Positions 13,762 to 22,372 of a DNA stretch of 64,000 bases are shown here, piece after piece. Source of the DNA: Paludibacter jiangxiensis. GTDB taxonomy: Bacteria; Bacteroidota; Bacteroidia; Bacteroidales; Paludibacteraceae. A model generated the notes under the pieces. It had not been told where the DNA came from, did not search any database, and saw only the letters and a list, made by a program, of their open reading frames with translations. The stretch spans positions 43,916-107,915 of the forward strand of contig CAMBSB010000001.1 of assembly GCA_945870155.1 (NCBI GenBank), given 5' to 3'. Numbering within the stretch: position 1 is the first letter of the stretch; the number at the start of each line of letters is the position of its first letter. Both the position numbers and the translations under genes were made by a program.

Positions 13762-16641
13762 TTAATCTATCAACTTCATCACTTCATTTACATCCAGTTG
13801 TTTCATTATTTCGTTGTTGGAGTTTATCATGGCATCGAAAAGTTGCAGTTTTTCATCTTGCAGTTTAATGATTTTTTCTTCGATAGAATTTCGACTAATA
13901 AACTTATAAACAAATACTTTGTTAGTTTGCCCAATGCGGTGAGCCCGATCGTATGCTTGTGCTTCTGCAGCCGGATTCCACCAGGGGTCGAGCAAAAATA
14001 CATAACTGGCGGCAGTTAAATTTAAACCTACACCACCGGCCTTAAGAGAAAGTAGAAAAACCTGCACTTTATTATCATTTTGAAAACTTTCCACTTGTTC
14101 TTTTCTGTCTTTAGTGCTTCCATCCAGGTAGCAAAAAGCTATATTATTTTCGCTTAAGTAGTTTTTATAAAGTTTTAAATGTTCAACAAATGAGCTGAAT
14201 ACAAGCACTTTATCTCCTTGTAAAATTACTTCGTTGAGCATTTCGCATACCGTGTCGAATTTACCTGAATCTTCAGCATAGTCTTTTTCTACAAGTAGCG
14301 GATGGTTTGCAGATTGGCGCAATCGCAATAATCCTTCGAGCAGGATAATTGGATTAACTTTGTTGTTAACATCTTTATTCTCAATGAATTTGTCGCGATA
14401 ACTGTTGCGTATATCTTTATAAAACCGATGTTGTTCCTCACTCATATCACACCATTGCACAATAATTGATTTCTCGGGCAAGTCGGATAATACCTCCGAT
14501 TTATTTCTACGCAACAAAAAAGGTCTCAATAATTTTCGGTACATTTCCTGTTTATGTTCTTGTTTACAGGCATTTACAAAATGATTTTGAGTGCCCAACA
14601 TATTTCGGTTAAAGAAATGAACTTGTGACCAAAGATCGGTAATTGAATTTTCGAGTGGTGTGCCCGTTAAAGTTAGGAATCGATTGGCTTTGAGCGATAG
14701 GCAAACCTGAGTTGTATCCGATTGCGGGTTCTTAATGGCTTGCGATTCATCCAGAATTATGTAATTGAAATGCGTACTACACAAAAGTTCTTTGTCGCGC
14801 CTTAAAGTTCCATAACTTGTAAGCACAATGTCAAATCCTATAAAATCCTGACTGTTTTTGGTTCGTTGAATACCGGTATGTACCAACACTTTGAGTTCTG
14901 GCGTAAATTTTTCTGCTTCTTGTTCCCAGTTGTAAATGAGGCTTGTAGGAACTACTAGTAAATTGATTCCCCGCTTTTCTTCTTTTAACCATTGTAGCAA
15001 ACATAGCGTTTGAATGGTTTTTCCAAGTCCCATATCATCGGCCAGACAACCACCTAAAGCCAACTCATCGAGCAAACGCAACCAGTTATACCCTTGTTGT
15101 TGATAATGACGAAGTTCGCCATTGAAATTTTGAGGAAGTTGAAAGTTCTTATCCAATTTATGTTCCAAAAGCAAACGCATATTATCCTTAATCGACAATT
15201 TAATTTTCGAATCGCGTTTTAATGTTTCAGCCACAATGCCATGATATTTAGCGATTACAGCTTTTCCATCTTCAATTTTGCAAAATTCCACCAATGTTTT
15301 ATATTCATCGAACCAAGCTTGTGGAATTTGAGCATATTCGCCATTGGGTAAAAGTACTTGATGTTTATTTTGTTTGATATAGTTCAGAATTCTTAAAAAC
15401 GGAAGTTCGTAATTGCCAAATAACACCTTTCCTTTAATATCGAACCAATCACGACTTTCGACCACCTCAATATTTATGTTTCTATCGCCCATGAAAACCT
15501 TTTGTGGAGAATTAGTTCTATTCTCAAACCGGATTTCCACACCCGTAGCCTCAATATTTTTGTAATTGTCGTTCATCCATTCAATGCCCTGAATATAAGG
15601 CATTTTGCGAACTTTAGCATTCAAATCAAGGCCTACTTCTTTCAATGCATCTATATAAAGATTTTCTAAGTCGTTATCTCTTTCAGCTTTATAAATTACA
15701 AAGGATTCGTCGGTCATTATAACTTTTGTGGAAATGCCGCTTTGTCCCGACCAAAACTGAAAATTTTGATATTCGAAAATCAATTCAATAACGATGCTTT
15801 TTTGCGATGCATTATCAACTACATCATCAAAAAGTGAAATTTGTTGAACAGGAACAATTTCTCTGACTTTCAACAAAGCATTTGCCATTTCACTCACCGT
15901 AATAATCTCAAAACCAGTGGCTATAATCCTGTTGGATGAAACCAGCGGTACTATCACTTTTTGAATATATTCTTCGGCGTTACTTTGCGAAACCGAAACT
16001 TTTTCTTTCGAAAGAAATGGAATCAATTTAGAACCTTCCACTTCTTTCTCGAATTCATAAATTTTATTTTTTAATAAAATACGTGCTGTATTTCGTGAAA
16101 CAAGTGTTCCGTTGTTTAAGGATAATTTTTTATTTTTACAGGTGATATCTAAAAAATAATAAATCCAATTCTGTTGATTATCAAAGCAATATAGCAATTC
16201 AGGCATTTCATCTTCTACACTCAGTTTAGTCCAGGTAAATGGAAACTTTCCTTTTGGAAGGTAAAGTTCTTTGTTACCAAGTAATTCAAAAAATTGATTT
16301 TGATAATTTTCAATATAATCAATCAAATAGTTTTTAATAAACTGTAAATCAGCCGAGATTGACTTTAATTGAAAGTATTTTTGAATTAAGCTATCCCAAT
16401 TTGTAACTTGTCGATCTTTAATTTTCGAAACAATTACATTTTTCTCTAAACGTAAACAACAATCAATTAACTTCTTGTCTGTTTCGTCAATTAAATGATT
16501 ATAATTCGATTTATTTTGCTCACTTACTTTTACAAAGTTCACCGAAAACTGACCTTTTTCGTCAGTATCAACTATCATGCATTCGGGAAAGCATCCTAAA
16601 TTCCCATTGGTATTTAAAGTATATACAACTACTTGATTCAT
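13762..16641 (-). CDS. SNF2-family DEAD/DEAH-like helicase
   Basis: This 959-residue Swi2/Snf2 ATPase carries all the motor motifs in its second half: LADDMGLGKTIQTLCLLQWL (motif I), DESQAIKN (motif II), LTGTPLENS (motif III), then VLVFSSFVEHLKLY, LDGSTKDR, LSLKAGGVGLNLTAASYVF and the arginine-finger region AQAYDRAHRIGQT. The first 480 residues are a divergent extension without the CxCxCxH SWIM zinc finger often seen in bacterial relatives. Such proteins translocate on duplex DNA; the biological role is open. It is the last gene of a tight run of surface-glycan genes, 21 bases after the radical SAM gene. Confidence 0.9.
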   Translation of the reverse strand: MNQVVVYTLNTNGNLGCFPECMIVDTDEKGQFSVNFVKVSEQNKSNYNHLIDETDKKLIDCCLRLEKNVIVSKIKDRQVTNWDSLIQKYFQLKSISADLQFIKNYLIDYIENYQNQFFELLGNKELYLPKGKFPFTWTKLSVEDEMPELLYCFDNQQNWIYYFLDITCKNKKLSLNNGTLVSRNTARILLKNKIYEFEKEVEGSKLIPFLSKEKVSVSQSNAEEYIQKVIVPLVSSNRIIATGFEIITVSEMANALLKVREIVPVQQISLFDDVVDNASQKSIVIELIFEYQNFQFWSGQSGISTKVIMTDESFVIYKAERDNDLENLYIDALKEVGLDLNAKVRKMPYIQGIEWMNDNYKNIEATGVEIRFENRTNSPQKVFMGDRNINIEVVESRDWFDIKGKVLFGNYELPFLRILNYIKQNKHQVLLPNGEYAQIPQAWFDEYKTLVEFCKIEDGKAVIAKYHGIVAETLKRDSKIKLSIKDNMRLLLEHKLDKNFQLPQNFNGELRHYQQQGYNWLRLLDELALGGCLADDMGLGKTIQTLCLLQWLKEEKRGINLLVVPTSLIYNWEQEAEKFTPELKVLVHTGIQRTKNSQDFIGFDIVLTSYGTLRRDKELLCSTHFNYIILDESQAIKNPQSDTTQVCLSLKANRFLTLTGTPLENSITDLWSQVHFFNRNMLGTQNHFVNACKQEHKQEMYRKLLRPFLLRRNKSEVLSDLPEKSIIVQWCDMSEEQHRFYKDIRNSYRDKFIENKDVNNKVNPIILLEGLLRLRQSANHPLLVEKDYAEDSGKFDTVCEMLNEVILQGDKVLVFSSFVEHLKLYKNYLSENNIAFCYLDGSTKDRKEQVESFQNDNKVQVFLLSLKAGGVGLNLTAASYVFLLDPWWNPAAEAQAYDRAHRIGQTNKVFVYKFISRNSIEEKIIKLQDEKLQLFDAMINSNNEIMKQLDVNEVMKLID

Positions 16642-16662
16642 AAATAACTCATCTAATTTCTT

Positions 16663-17505
16663 CTAAACAATAAATCCACAACTTTTACAAAAATCTTCCG
16701 TAATCATATGGTTTAAAAATCCGTTTCTGATTTTTTTTGCACGTTCAGAATTTATAATATCTTCAAAATTTTCGGAAAATATATTTCCTAAATATAAAGC
16801 AGCATCAGCATCCAAACAACAAGGCACTACATTTCCATCGCTGAGTATGGCTATATGGTCGCGCAAAGCATAACAATTTTTTTTGTCACTAGTTCTAATA
16901 TTCACACCATCAGGCCAATCAAAACGGGGTGCATGTTGTAGAAATATATGATCGGCGAGTTTAATTCCGTTGTCTTTTCCATTCAATATGAGTTCATTGG
17001 GTTGAAAACCATATTGTTGTGCAATTTTATGTATGCAAAAGGTATTAAAAGCGGAACTTTCTTCAACACCCGAATTCCAAAGTCGAAGGTTGATATAGGT
17101 TTTTGAAGCAGCTTCAGTAGCATATTCAAAAATCGTTTTTAAGTATTCATCCCATTTTTCGGGTTTTATATTTTCTTCAGCATCGTGCAGCGATATATTG
17201 ATTTGACGCACTTGTTGACTTAAAAGTATCTCTTTTCTTTTTTTTATTAAATCTCCATTGGTAGTAATATTGACATAAAGTTTGGCCTCATGGGCTACAC
17301 TAAGTATCTTTTCGAATTCAGGATGTAAAAGAGGTTCACCCAAAACATGCAAATATATATAATCGGTAAATGGTCTGATAGAAGTTATAATATGCTCAAA
17401 TTCAGCAACCGACATAAATTTATATGCCCTTTCCGATTTAAAACAAAATCTACAATTAAAATTGCAGCTGTTAGTAATTTCTATATATATTTTTTTAAAT
17501 TTCAA
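16663..17505 (-). CDS. Radical SAM protein with SPASM-like C-terminus
   Basis: The 280-residue protein has the radical SAM cluster motif C14-x3-C18-x2-C21 (TNSCNFNCRFC) near the N-terminus, a glycine-rich SAM-binding region (HVLGEPLLHPEF) and ITTNGD. The C-terminus has cysteines at 211, 229, 230, 273 and 276 (NVVPCCLDAD, FCKSCGF), consistent with an auxiliary SPASM-type Fe-S cluster. Substrates of such enzymes include peptides and sugars. Its position among glycosyltransferases suggests a glycan-related modification, but this is inference. The gap to the upstream glycosyltransferase gene is 46 bases. Confidence 0.85.
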   Translation of the reverse strand: MKFKKIYIEITNSCNFNCRFCFKSERAYKFMSVAEFEHIITSIRPFTDYIYLHVLGEPLLHPEFEKILSVAHEAKLYVNITTNGDLIKKRKEILLSQQVRQINISLHDAEENIKPEKWDEYLKTIFEYATEAASKTYINLRLWNSGVEESSAFNTFCIHKIAQQYGFQPNELILNGKDNGIKLADHIFLQHAPRFDWPDGVNIRTSDKKNCYALRDHIAILSDGNVVPCCLDADAALYLGNIFSENFEDIINSERAKKIRNGFLNHMITEDFCKSCGFIV

Positions 17506-17551
17506 AATACTTTGTGTTTAATTTGATTTCATTTATCTATAAAATGAAGGC

Positions 17552-18454
17552 TTATTTAAAAAGATGTTTTGGAGAATTAATTAATCTGGTGATCAATATT
17601 TTGAACCGAATATTCTTTAATTGAACATGAACTCCATTTTTTTTAAGACTGTCTATAAAAAACACAATATCTGTAATGATATCCTTAGTAGAGAAACCTA
17701 AGCGAGCCATTCTTCGTAGAAGTTTATTTAGCATTTTTCTTTCGACATTGGGGATATTTTTTCTGATATCTTCAGGTAAATCGGGCGTAAAAATTGGCAA
17801 ATAATCTTTTCGTTTTTTATACAATTTAATTAGGTTGGCATAATATTGCGCATTCAAATTTCCTTCAGAAAAATGTTCAAGCAAAATATCAAATACCACA
17901 TAATTTTTATAACCAGCCATAACTGATTGTATAGTAATGTCGTGATCATAAGCATGGAATCCGGTAAGTTCTTCGTCGAACCTTATTGTATCAAACAATT
18001 CTTTGCGAAGAGACAAAAACACACCATCTAAAACCACAACCTGCTGTTTAATATTTGTCTGATCGTTAACAGTTTCTGTGGCAATAGTATTCTTTTTTTT
18101 GTAATGTTGAACTAAATTTTTGTACCCTGGTCCCACAGTCCACCACGAAGCCGGTATTCGGGTAGCTATTTTTCCACCTGCAACACCAATTACTCCTGTT
18201 TTTTTATCCTTTAAGTGCTCAATAAGATTTTTTCCCCAATTTTGGGTTTTGAATATAACATCCTCATGTATGAAACATAAATAGGGGTGTTTGCTTAAGC
18301 TCACACCTTTATTGTACGCTGAAAAAATTGAGTATTGACTTTTTGAATTATCAATAATTACAATTTCGTAATGTACACCAATTGTTTCTTCTATGTTTTT
18401 TCGTAATACCTGAGATATATTCTCAAATTTTGAGCAAATAATAATGGAAATCAT
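17552..18454 (-). CDS. GT2-like glycosyltransferase (StrF/Glyco_tranf_2_5 type)
   Basis: A 300-residue GT-A protein beginning MISIIICSKFENISQVLRKN. IVIIDNSKSQYSIFSAYNKG and YLCFIHEDVIF supply the nucleotide-sugar fold and the acidic metal-site motif (HEDV in place of DxD). VVVLDGVFLSLRKELF and GFHAYDHDITIQ match the second half of the StrF-like family. It should act in the cytoplasm on a glycan intermediate; donor and acceptor are unknown. It is part of the tightly packed minus-strand run, 6 bases after the fucosyltransferase-like gene. Confidence 0.82.
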   Translation of the reverse strand: MISIIICSKFENISQVLRKNIEETIGVHYEIVIIDNSKSQYSIFSAYNKGVSLSKHPYLCFIHEDVIFKTQNWGKNLIEHLKDKKTGVIGVAGGKIATRIPASWWTVGPGYKNLVQHYKKKNTIATETVNDQTNIKQQVVVLDGVFLSLRKELFDTIRFDEELTGFHAYDHDITIQSVMAGYKNYVVFDILLEHFSEGNLNAQYYANLIKLYKKRKDYLPIFTPDLPEDIRKNIPNVERKMLNKLLRRMARLGFSTKDIITDIVFFIDSLKKNGVHVQLKNIRFKILITRLINSPKHLFK

Positions 18455-18460
18455 TGATAG

Positions 18461-19327
18461 TTAGATTTTTATATTATCGTGACTATTGTGTATATGAAAT
18501 AATTTTGCTTTTCCCAACATACTTGCCCAAAGCGTAAATGTACTTGGTGGCCCAACCAGATAGTCACAAAGTGACATTATATGCTGATCAATATACCATG
18601 ATTCTTTTGAGATAATTACTTCGGATGATTCTTTAAAATCCAGAGTTTCATTTGAAAATAATATAAATAATTTCTTTTCTTTTCCTTGGATCGAAAGTTG
18701 TTCTGAAATGCTATTCATGTGTTTTTTATAAATTTCATCATTATAACAATACTTTCCGCCTTTCCATTTTTTGTAATCACCTCGCCGAATATGGATACCA
18801 ATTAGTGTACAACCATCTGATTTAAAGCCTTCTGCTTTTTTTGCCAATGCACTTTTTTCAATAAAGGTAGTTTTTAAGGTGTATTTCTTAATTATTTCAT
18901 CCTGATGATTTAAATCGTGGTCAGAAAGTCTGAACTTCCATCCAGCTGTATAAACCACGTTGTTCTTCATAAAGGCTTTCAATAATGTGCTTTCTGCCTT
19001 TGATATTTCGCTTTGTTTATCGAAGCGAACTAGCTTAAGTGGAGTTAGTTTTGAAATTATCCAAACTATTGAAAATAGTTTTTTTACTATTCTGCTGTGT
19101 CTGAATAGTTTACCCAGCAAGTCGATTTGGAGAAATTTATAAAAATAATTTGTATTTGAATTGCAAGGCTCAATATAATATCCTGCCATGTCTGAAAAAG
19201 TTGGATTATGATATTCAATCTGATGTTCTTTACAAAACATCTCAAAATGTAAATTTTGCAGCAATCTATTGCTATGATTCCCATTGGGTTTTATCACAAT
19301 CAACTTTTTCTTTTCATTAAATTCCAT
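18461..19327 (-). CDS. GT11-like alpha-1,2-fucosyltransferase
   Basis: This 288-residue protein carries LIGIHIRRGDYKKW, the HxRRxDY motif characteristic of alpha-1,2-fucosyltransferases (GT11, POFUT superfamily), which binds GDP-fucose. The downstream CDYLVGPPSTFTLWASMLG corresponds to the second conserved GT11 block. The N-terminus IVIKPNGNHSNRLLQNLHFEM replaces the more usual GGLGNQ(L/M)FQ start, so it is a divergent member and donor specificity is not certain. It is flanked by glycosyltransferase genes with 2-6 base spacing. Confidence 0.75.
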   Translation of the reverse strand: MEFNEKKKLIVIKPNGNHSNRLLQNLHFEMFCKEHQIEYHNPTFSDMAGYYIEPCNSNTNYFYKFLQIDLLGKLFRHSRIVKKLFSIVWIISKLTPLKLVRFDKQSEISKAESTLLKAFMKNNVVYTAGWKFRLSDHDLNHQDEIIKKYTLKTTFIEKSALAKKAEGFKSDGCTLIGIHIRRGDYKKWKGGKYCYNDEIYKKHMNSISEQLSIQGKEKKLFILFSNETLDFKESSEVIISKESWYIDQHIMSLCDYLVGPPSTFTLWASMLGKAKLFHIHNSHDNIKI

Positions 19328-19329
19328 TG

Positions 19330-20337
19330 CTACATTATTTTTTTTAATTTGCTCAATAGAGTAAAGCGCTCATTCATAAATAGCCTAAAAAATATTTTTT
19401 GTCTAAACGACCAGTTTTTCATAACTTCCTTCAGTTCAGGTGTTCCTATGAATTTTAGAAAAAGTTCTCTTGATTTTCTTTGGTATTTTATATCATTTAT
19501 ACGTATTGTATTACGCACAAGGATTCGATATACAGCATATGACTCTTTTCTATACACCCACCATAACAACCTTTTGTCCACGTTTTTATCCAAAGCATAT
19601 TTTGTGTAAATATATGGAATTATGGTTTCAAACATATTTACTAAAAACATATTAAAACCATTGAGTGTAACACTAATTTTTGAAAATCGATGACAAGCTA
19701 CAATATCATTTATTTGAACGAAGTTTTTGATACTGCTTATTGCTTCAAACATAAATAAATTGTCCTCACCTCCTGCTCGCAATGTTTCAATAAAACGTAT
19801 GTCTGCAATAACACTTCGCTTAAATAAACATTGCCAAATGTAACACCATGTTTTGTTTTTTCCACGAATATGTCTGTAAAAATCAGTTATAGGATTATCA
19901 AAGTATTTCTGTTTTTTATTCTCTATTTCAAGAGGTAATTGTTCTAGTTTGAAATCTTCAGCTATCATCATCATGCGTCCTCGAGCCATATCTGCATTGT
20001 GATTCTTTGCTGTATTTAATAGTTTTTTTAAGGTATAATTTGGAATCAAATCATCGTGATCCATCATGAACACATATTCCCCTTTAGCTGATTCTAATCC
20101 ACTGTTTCGTGCGGCCGATACTCCACCGTTAGCTCTGTTAATTTTCAAAAATCGACTGTCATTCAAAACAAATTCGTCAATAATATCTTCCGATTTATCC
20201 ATTGAACCATCATTCACACAAATACATTCAAAATCTGCAAATGTTTGTTGCTGAATGGCAAGCAAAGCATCTCTTAAATATAGTTCATCATTATAAATAG
20301 GGATAATTACAGATATAGTGATAGGTTCTAAATTCAT
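19330..20337 (-). CDS. Glycosyltransferase family 2
   Basis: This 335-residue GT-A enzyme has the standard GT2 N-terminal domain: ITISVIIPIYNDELYLRDALLAIQQQ, CICVNDGSMDKS, RANGGVSAARNSGLESAKGEYVFMMDHDDLI. NDGS and DHDD are the nucleotide and metal-binding motifs. The C-terminal half is basic and helical, possibly membrane-associated. It should add a sugar to a surface glycan precursor; the sugar is unknown. It lies one base from the Stealth gene upstream and two bases from the GT11-like gene downstream, so co-translation is likely. Confidence 0.88.
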   Translation of the reverse strand: MNLEPITISVIIPIYNDELYLRDALLAIQQQTFADFECICVNDGSMDKSEDIIDEFVLNDSRFLKINRANGGVSAARNSGLESAKGEYVFMMDHDDLIPNYTLKKLLNTAKNHNADMARGRMMMIAEDFKLEQLPLEIENKKQKYFDNPITDFYRHIRGKNKTWCYIWQCLFKRSVIADIRFIETLRAGGEDNLFMFEAISSIKNFVQINDIVACHRFSKISVTLNGFNMFLVNMFETIIPYIYTKYALDKNVDKRLLWWVYRKESYAVYRILVRNTIRINDIKYQRKSRELFLKFIGTPELKEVMKNWSFRQKIFFRLFMNERFTLLSKLKKIM

Positions 20338-20338
20338 T

Positions 20339-21316
20339 TCAAAGTTTAATATTATAAATATTTTTTAGCCAATTTAATAATTCTGTGCGATTTTTTTCCG
20401 TTGCCATGTCGAGTGAACCGATGCAACAAAATTGGATATTTGGATTTGTTTTAAAGTCTTTTTGTTTTCGATTTACATAATTATCGCCACGTTTTACAGG
20501 CTTCATGTAAAGAAAATTGTTCTTTGTACTTGTTAGAATAGCTCTGTTTGCTTCAAACATTAATAAATAGTAGAGCGCTTGGGTGTTAAATTGTTTTGCA
20601 CTTCGAAACTTGTGACTTATATTTGAAATAAAAAGTTCCGGATGTTCGGTAAAAAACTTTTCGAGCACACTTTTTTTAAGCGGGTGAGGAATATGTTCTA
20701 AATGAAAATAGCGCCATTTTCTGTTTAATTTGCAAGCCGAAGTGATCATTGAATCTTTAAAGCCAATCGGTTTGTGCCCGTTTTTCATAGGTTTAATAAA
20801 CCACAATAATCTGTCTAACAATATACTACGCCAATGTCCGTAAGCCACAATATTTTCGCCTCTGTACCAATCATCGAATTTTAGAGGTCTCACTAAGAAA
20901 AAATCATCGTTAAAATAAACATAGTTTTCGCTCAAGCCAGGAATTCTGAAAGTACAGGTTTCTATGGCTCTACTATTAAAAACCGGAAGGTATTTTTCAT
21001 ATCCTCTAAATAGTACACTGTGATCAACAATCTCAATTTCAATTTTGCTTTCAGGGAAATTCTCCAGAATGAATTCATCCATGCAAGGATTCTGGTTGTC
21101 CGAAATTATAAATATTTTACGTACAAATGGGGCAAAACGATATATTGAAGCTATACAGTAAAAAATCTCACCAACCGAGCCATAACGGGTAGAACCGGCA
21201 ATATCATCCGATTTTCTCGATTGAGAATCTAAAAAAGGCTGTATTTTTTGTTTGTGAGCCGGATCGTTACCATCGACCCATGAAATAACGACATCAACAG
21301 CTTGAATAGTATTCAT
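20339..21316 (-). CDS. Stealth family capsular phosphotransferase
   Basis: The N-terminus AVDVVISWVDGNDPAH is Stealth conserved region 1. Region 2 follows (GSTRYGSVGEIFYCIASIYRFAPFVRKIFIISDNQNP, then FNSRAIETCTFRIPGLSENYVYFNDDFFLVRPL). Stealth enzymes move a sugar-1-phosphate onto a glycan and make phosphodiester-linked polymers that can shield cells from immune recognition. The length of 325 residues and later motifs (ISHKFRSAKQFNT) fit the family. It is sandwiched between glycosyltransferase genes, which indicates a phosphoglycan surface product. Confidence 0.88.
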   Translation of the reverse strand: MNTIQAVDVVISWVDGNDPAHKQKIQPFLDSQSRKSDDIAGSTRYGSVGEIFYCIASIYRFAPFVRKIFIISDNQNPCMDEFILENFPESKIEIEIVDHSVLFRGYEKYLPVFNSRAIETCTFRIPGLSENYVYFNDDFFLVRPLKFDDWYRGENIVAYGHWRSILLDRLLWFIKPMKNGHKPIGFKDSMITSACKLNRKWRYFHLEHIPHPLKKSVLEKFFTEHPELFISNISHKFRSAKQFNTQALYYLLMFEANRAILTSTKNNFLYMKPVKRGDNYVNRKQKDFKTNPNIQFCCIGSLDMATEKNRTELLNWLKNIYNIKL

Positions 21317-21321
21317 AGTAA

Positions 21322-22155
21322 TTATAAAATTGGTTTAAATCGCTCAGGAACTTTAATTACCATTTTTAACCCAGCCATCGATGGTTTATTCCAAGCATAA
21401 ACTGGTCGAATATAAGTTTGTATGAGTCGTGCAAAGCAGAACCAATTTTCATTTGACAAAGCATTTTTTTGTGTAATGATGTGCATGGTTTTAGCACGCT
21501 TTTGAATATGTTTTTCTCGGCCGGTAGCCATTCTGTCTTTGTCCTGAAAGCGCATCCTGATCATTTCCATATCCACCGAACCGAAATGAAATAAATATAA
21601 ATTGGGATCAATGCGAAAATTATGTTTTTTTACACGATGAAAACCTGAACCCCATTGCACTGCTTTTGAGATGACCGAAGGCTTGGTGTATCGCGATGAT
21701 AAAAAGGCGTACTCCCGTTGAGTTAGAAAGGACTTATTATAATCCAGCGTAGGTTCATGCTGCAAATGCTGACCTATATCAATGCCTAAACCTGAAACTG
21801 ATGGACTAATTTTTATTTCGCTTAGATATTCCAAAAGTGTTTTGCCTAATTTTGGGTCAACTACTAAAAACTCGTCGGCATCTACTCCAATTACAATATC
21901 ATAAGTTTTCAGTAAATTGGCTGCCACATCAGATAAGAATGCCAATCGTCTTTTTTCTGCAGCTACTACATGCTCTGCAACACGTTCATTATGAATAATA
22001 TTCGCCTTTCCTGCCTGTTTTGGTATAGGCTGATCAACGCCATCAAGATATATAAATAGGTTTTCTTCGCCCAATTCACCACCATAGTATTGAATCCAAC
22101 GATTTAGAAAAAACTCATCGTTTCTTGCCATGGTTATGGCACATATTTTTTTCAT
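21322..22155 (-). CDS. GT2-like glycosyltransferase (Glyco_tranf_2_4 type)
   Basis: This 277-residue protein starts MKKICAITMARNDEFFLNRWIQYYGGELGEENLFIYLDGVDQ and carries IVIGVDADEFLVVDP, whose DADEF is the metal/nucleotide-sugar site of this subgroup. LFHFGSVDMEMIRMRFQDKDRM is a further family block. It is the first gene of the packed minus-strand glycan run (5-base gap to the Stealth gene). About 215 bases upstream lack any gene and presumably hold the promoter. Confidence 0.83.
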   Translation of the reverse strand: MKKICAITMARNDEFFLNRWIQYYGGELGEENLFIYLDGVDQPIPKQAGKANIIHNERVAEHVVAAEKRRLAFLSDVAANLLKTYDIVIGVDADEFLVVDPKLGKTLLEYLSEIKISPSVSGLGIDIGQHLQHEPTLDYNKSFLTQREYAFLSSRYTKPSVISKAVQWGSGFHRVKKHNFRIDPNLYLFHFGSVDMEMIRMRFQDKDRMATGREKHIQKRAKTMHIITQKNALSNENWFCFARLIQTYIRPVYAWNKPSMAGLKMVIKVPERFKPIL

Positions 22156-22372
22156 TTATTGGCAAATTGTCGTTTTATGATTTATCATTCCAATTTGAAT
22201 TTTTAATAAGTTTTTCGGATTATGTTTAGTTCGGCTTGGCTTTTAAAATCAGGTAATAAATTGGTGTGATGCTAACAATCAAAATAAAATGCTATATGTT
22301 TTTAATTGCTTAATGGTATTGTAATCAAACTGAAATCAGCTAAATAAGATATTTGAAGTTTTTGTGATGAAA

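Noticed and set aside
13762..16641. SNF2 helicase as part of a phage-defence island
   Set aside because: No methyltransferase, nuclease or other defence partner is adjacent; MazEF lies nearby but is a separate unit and the helicase follows glycan genes.
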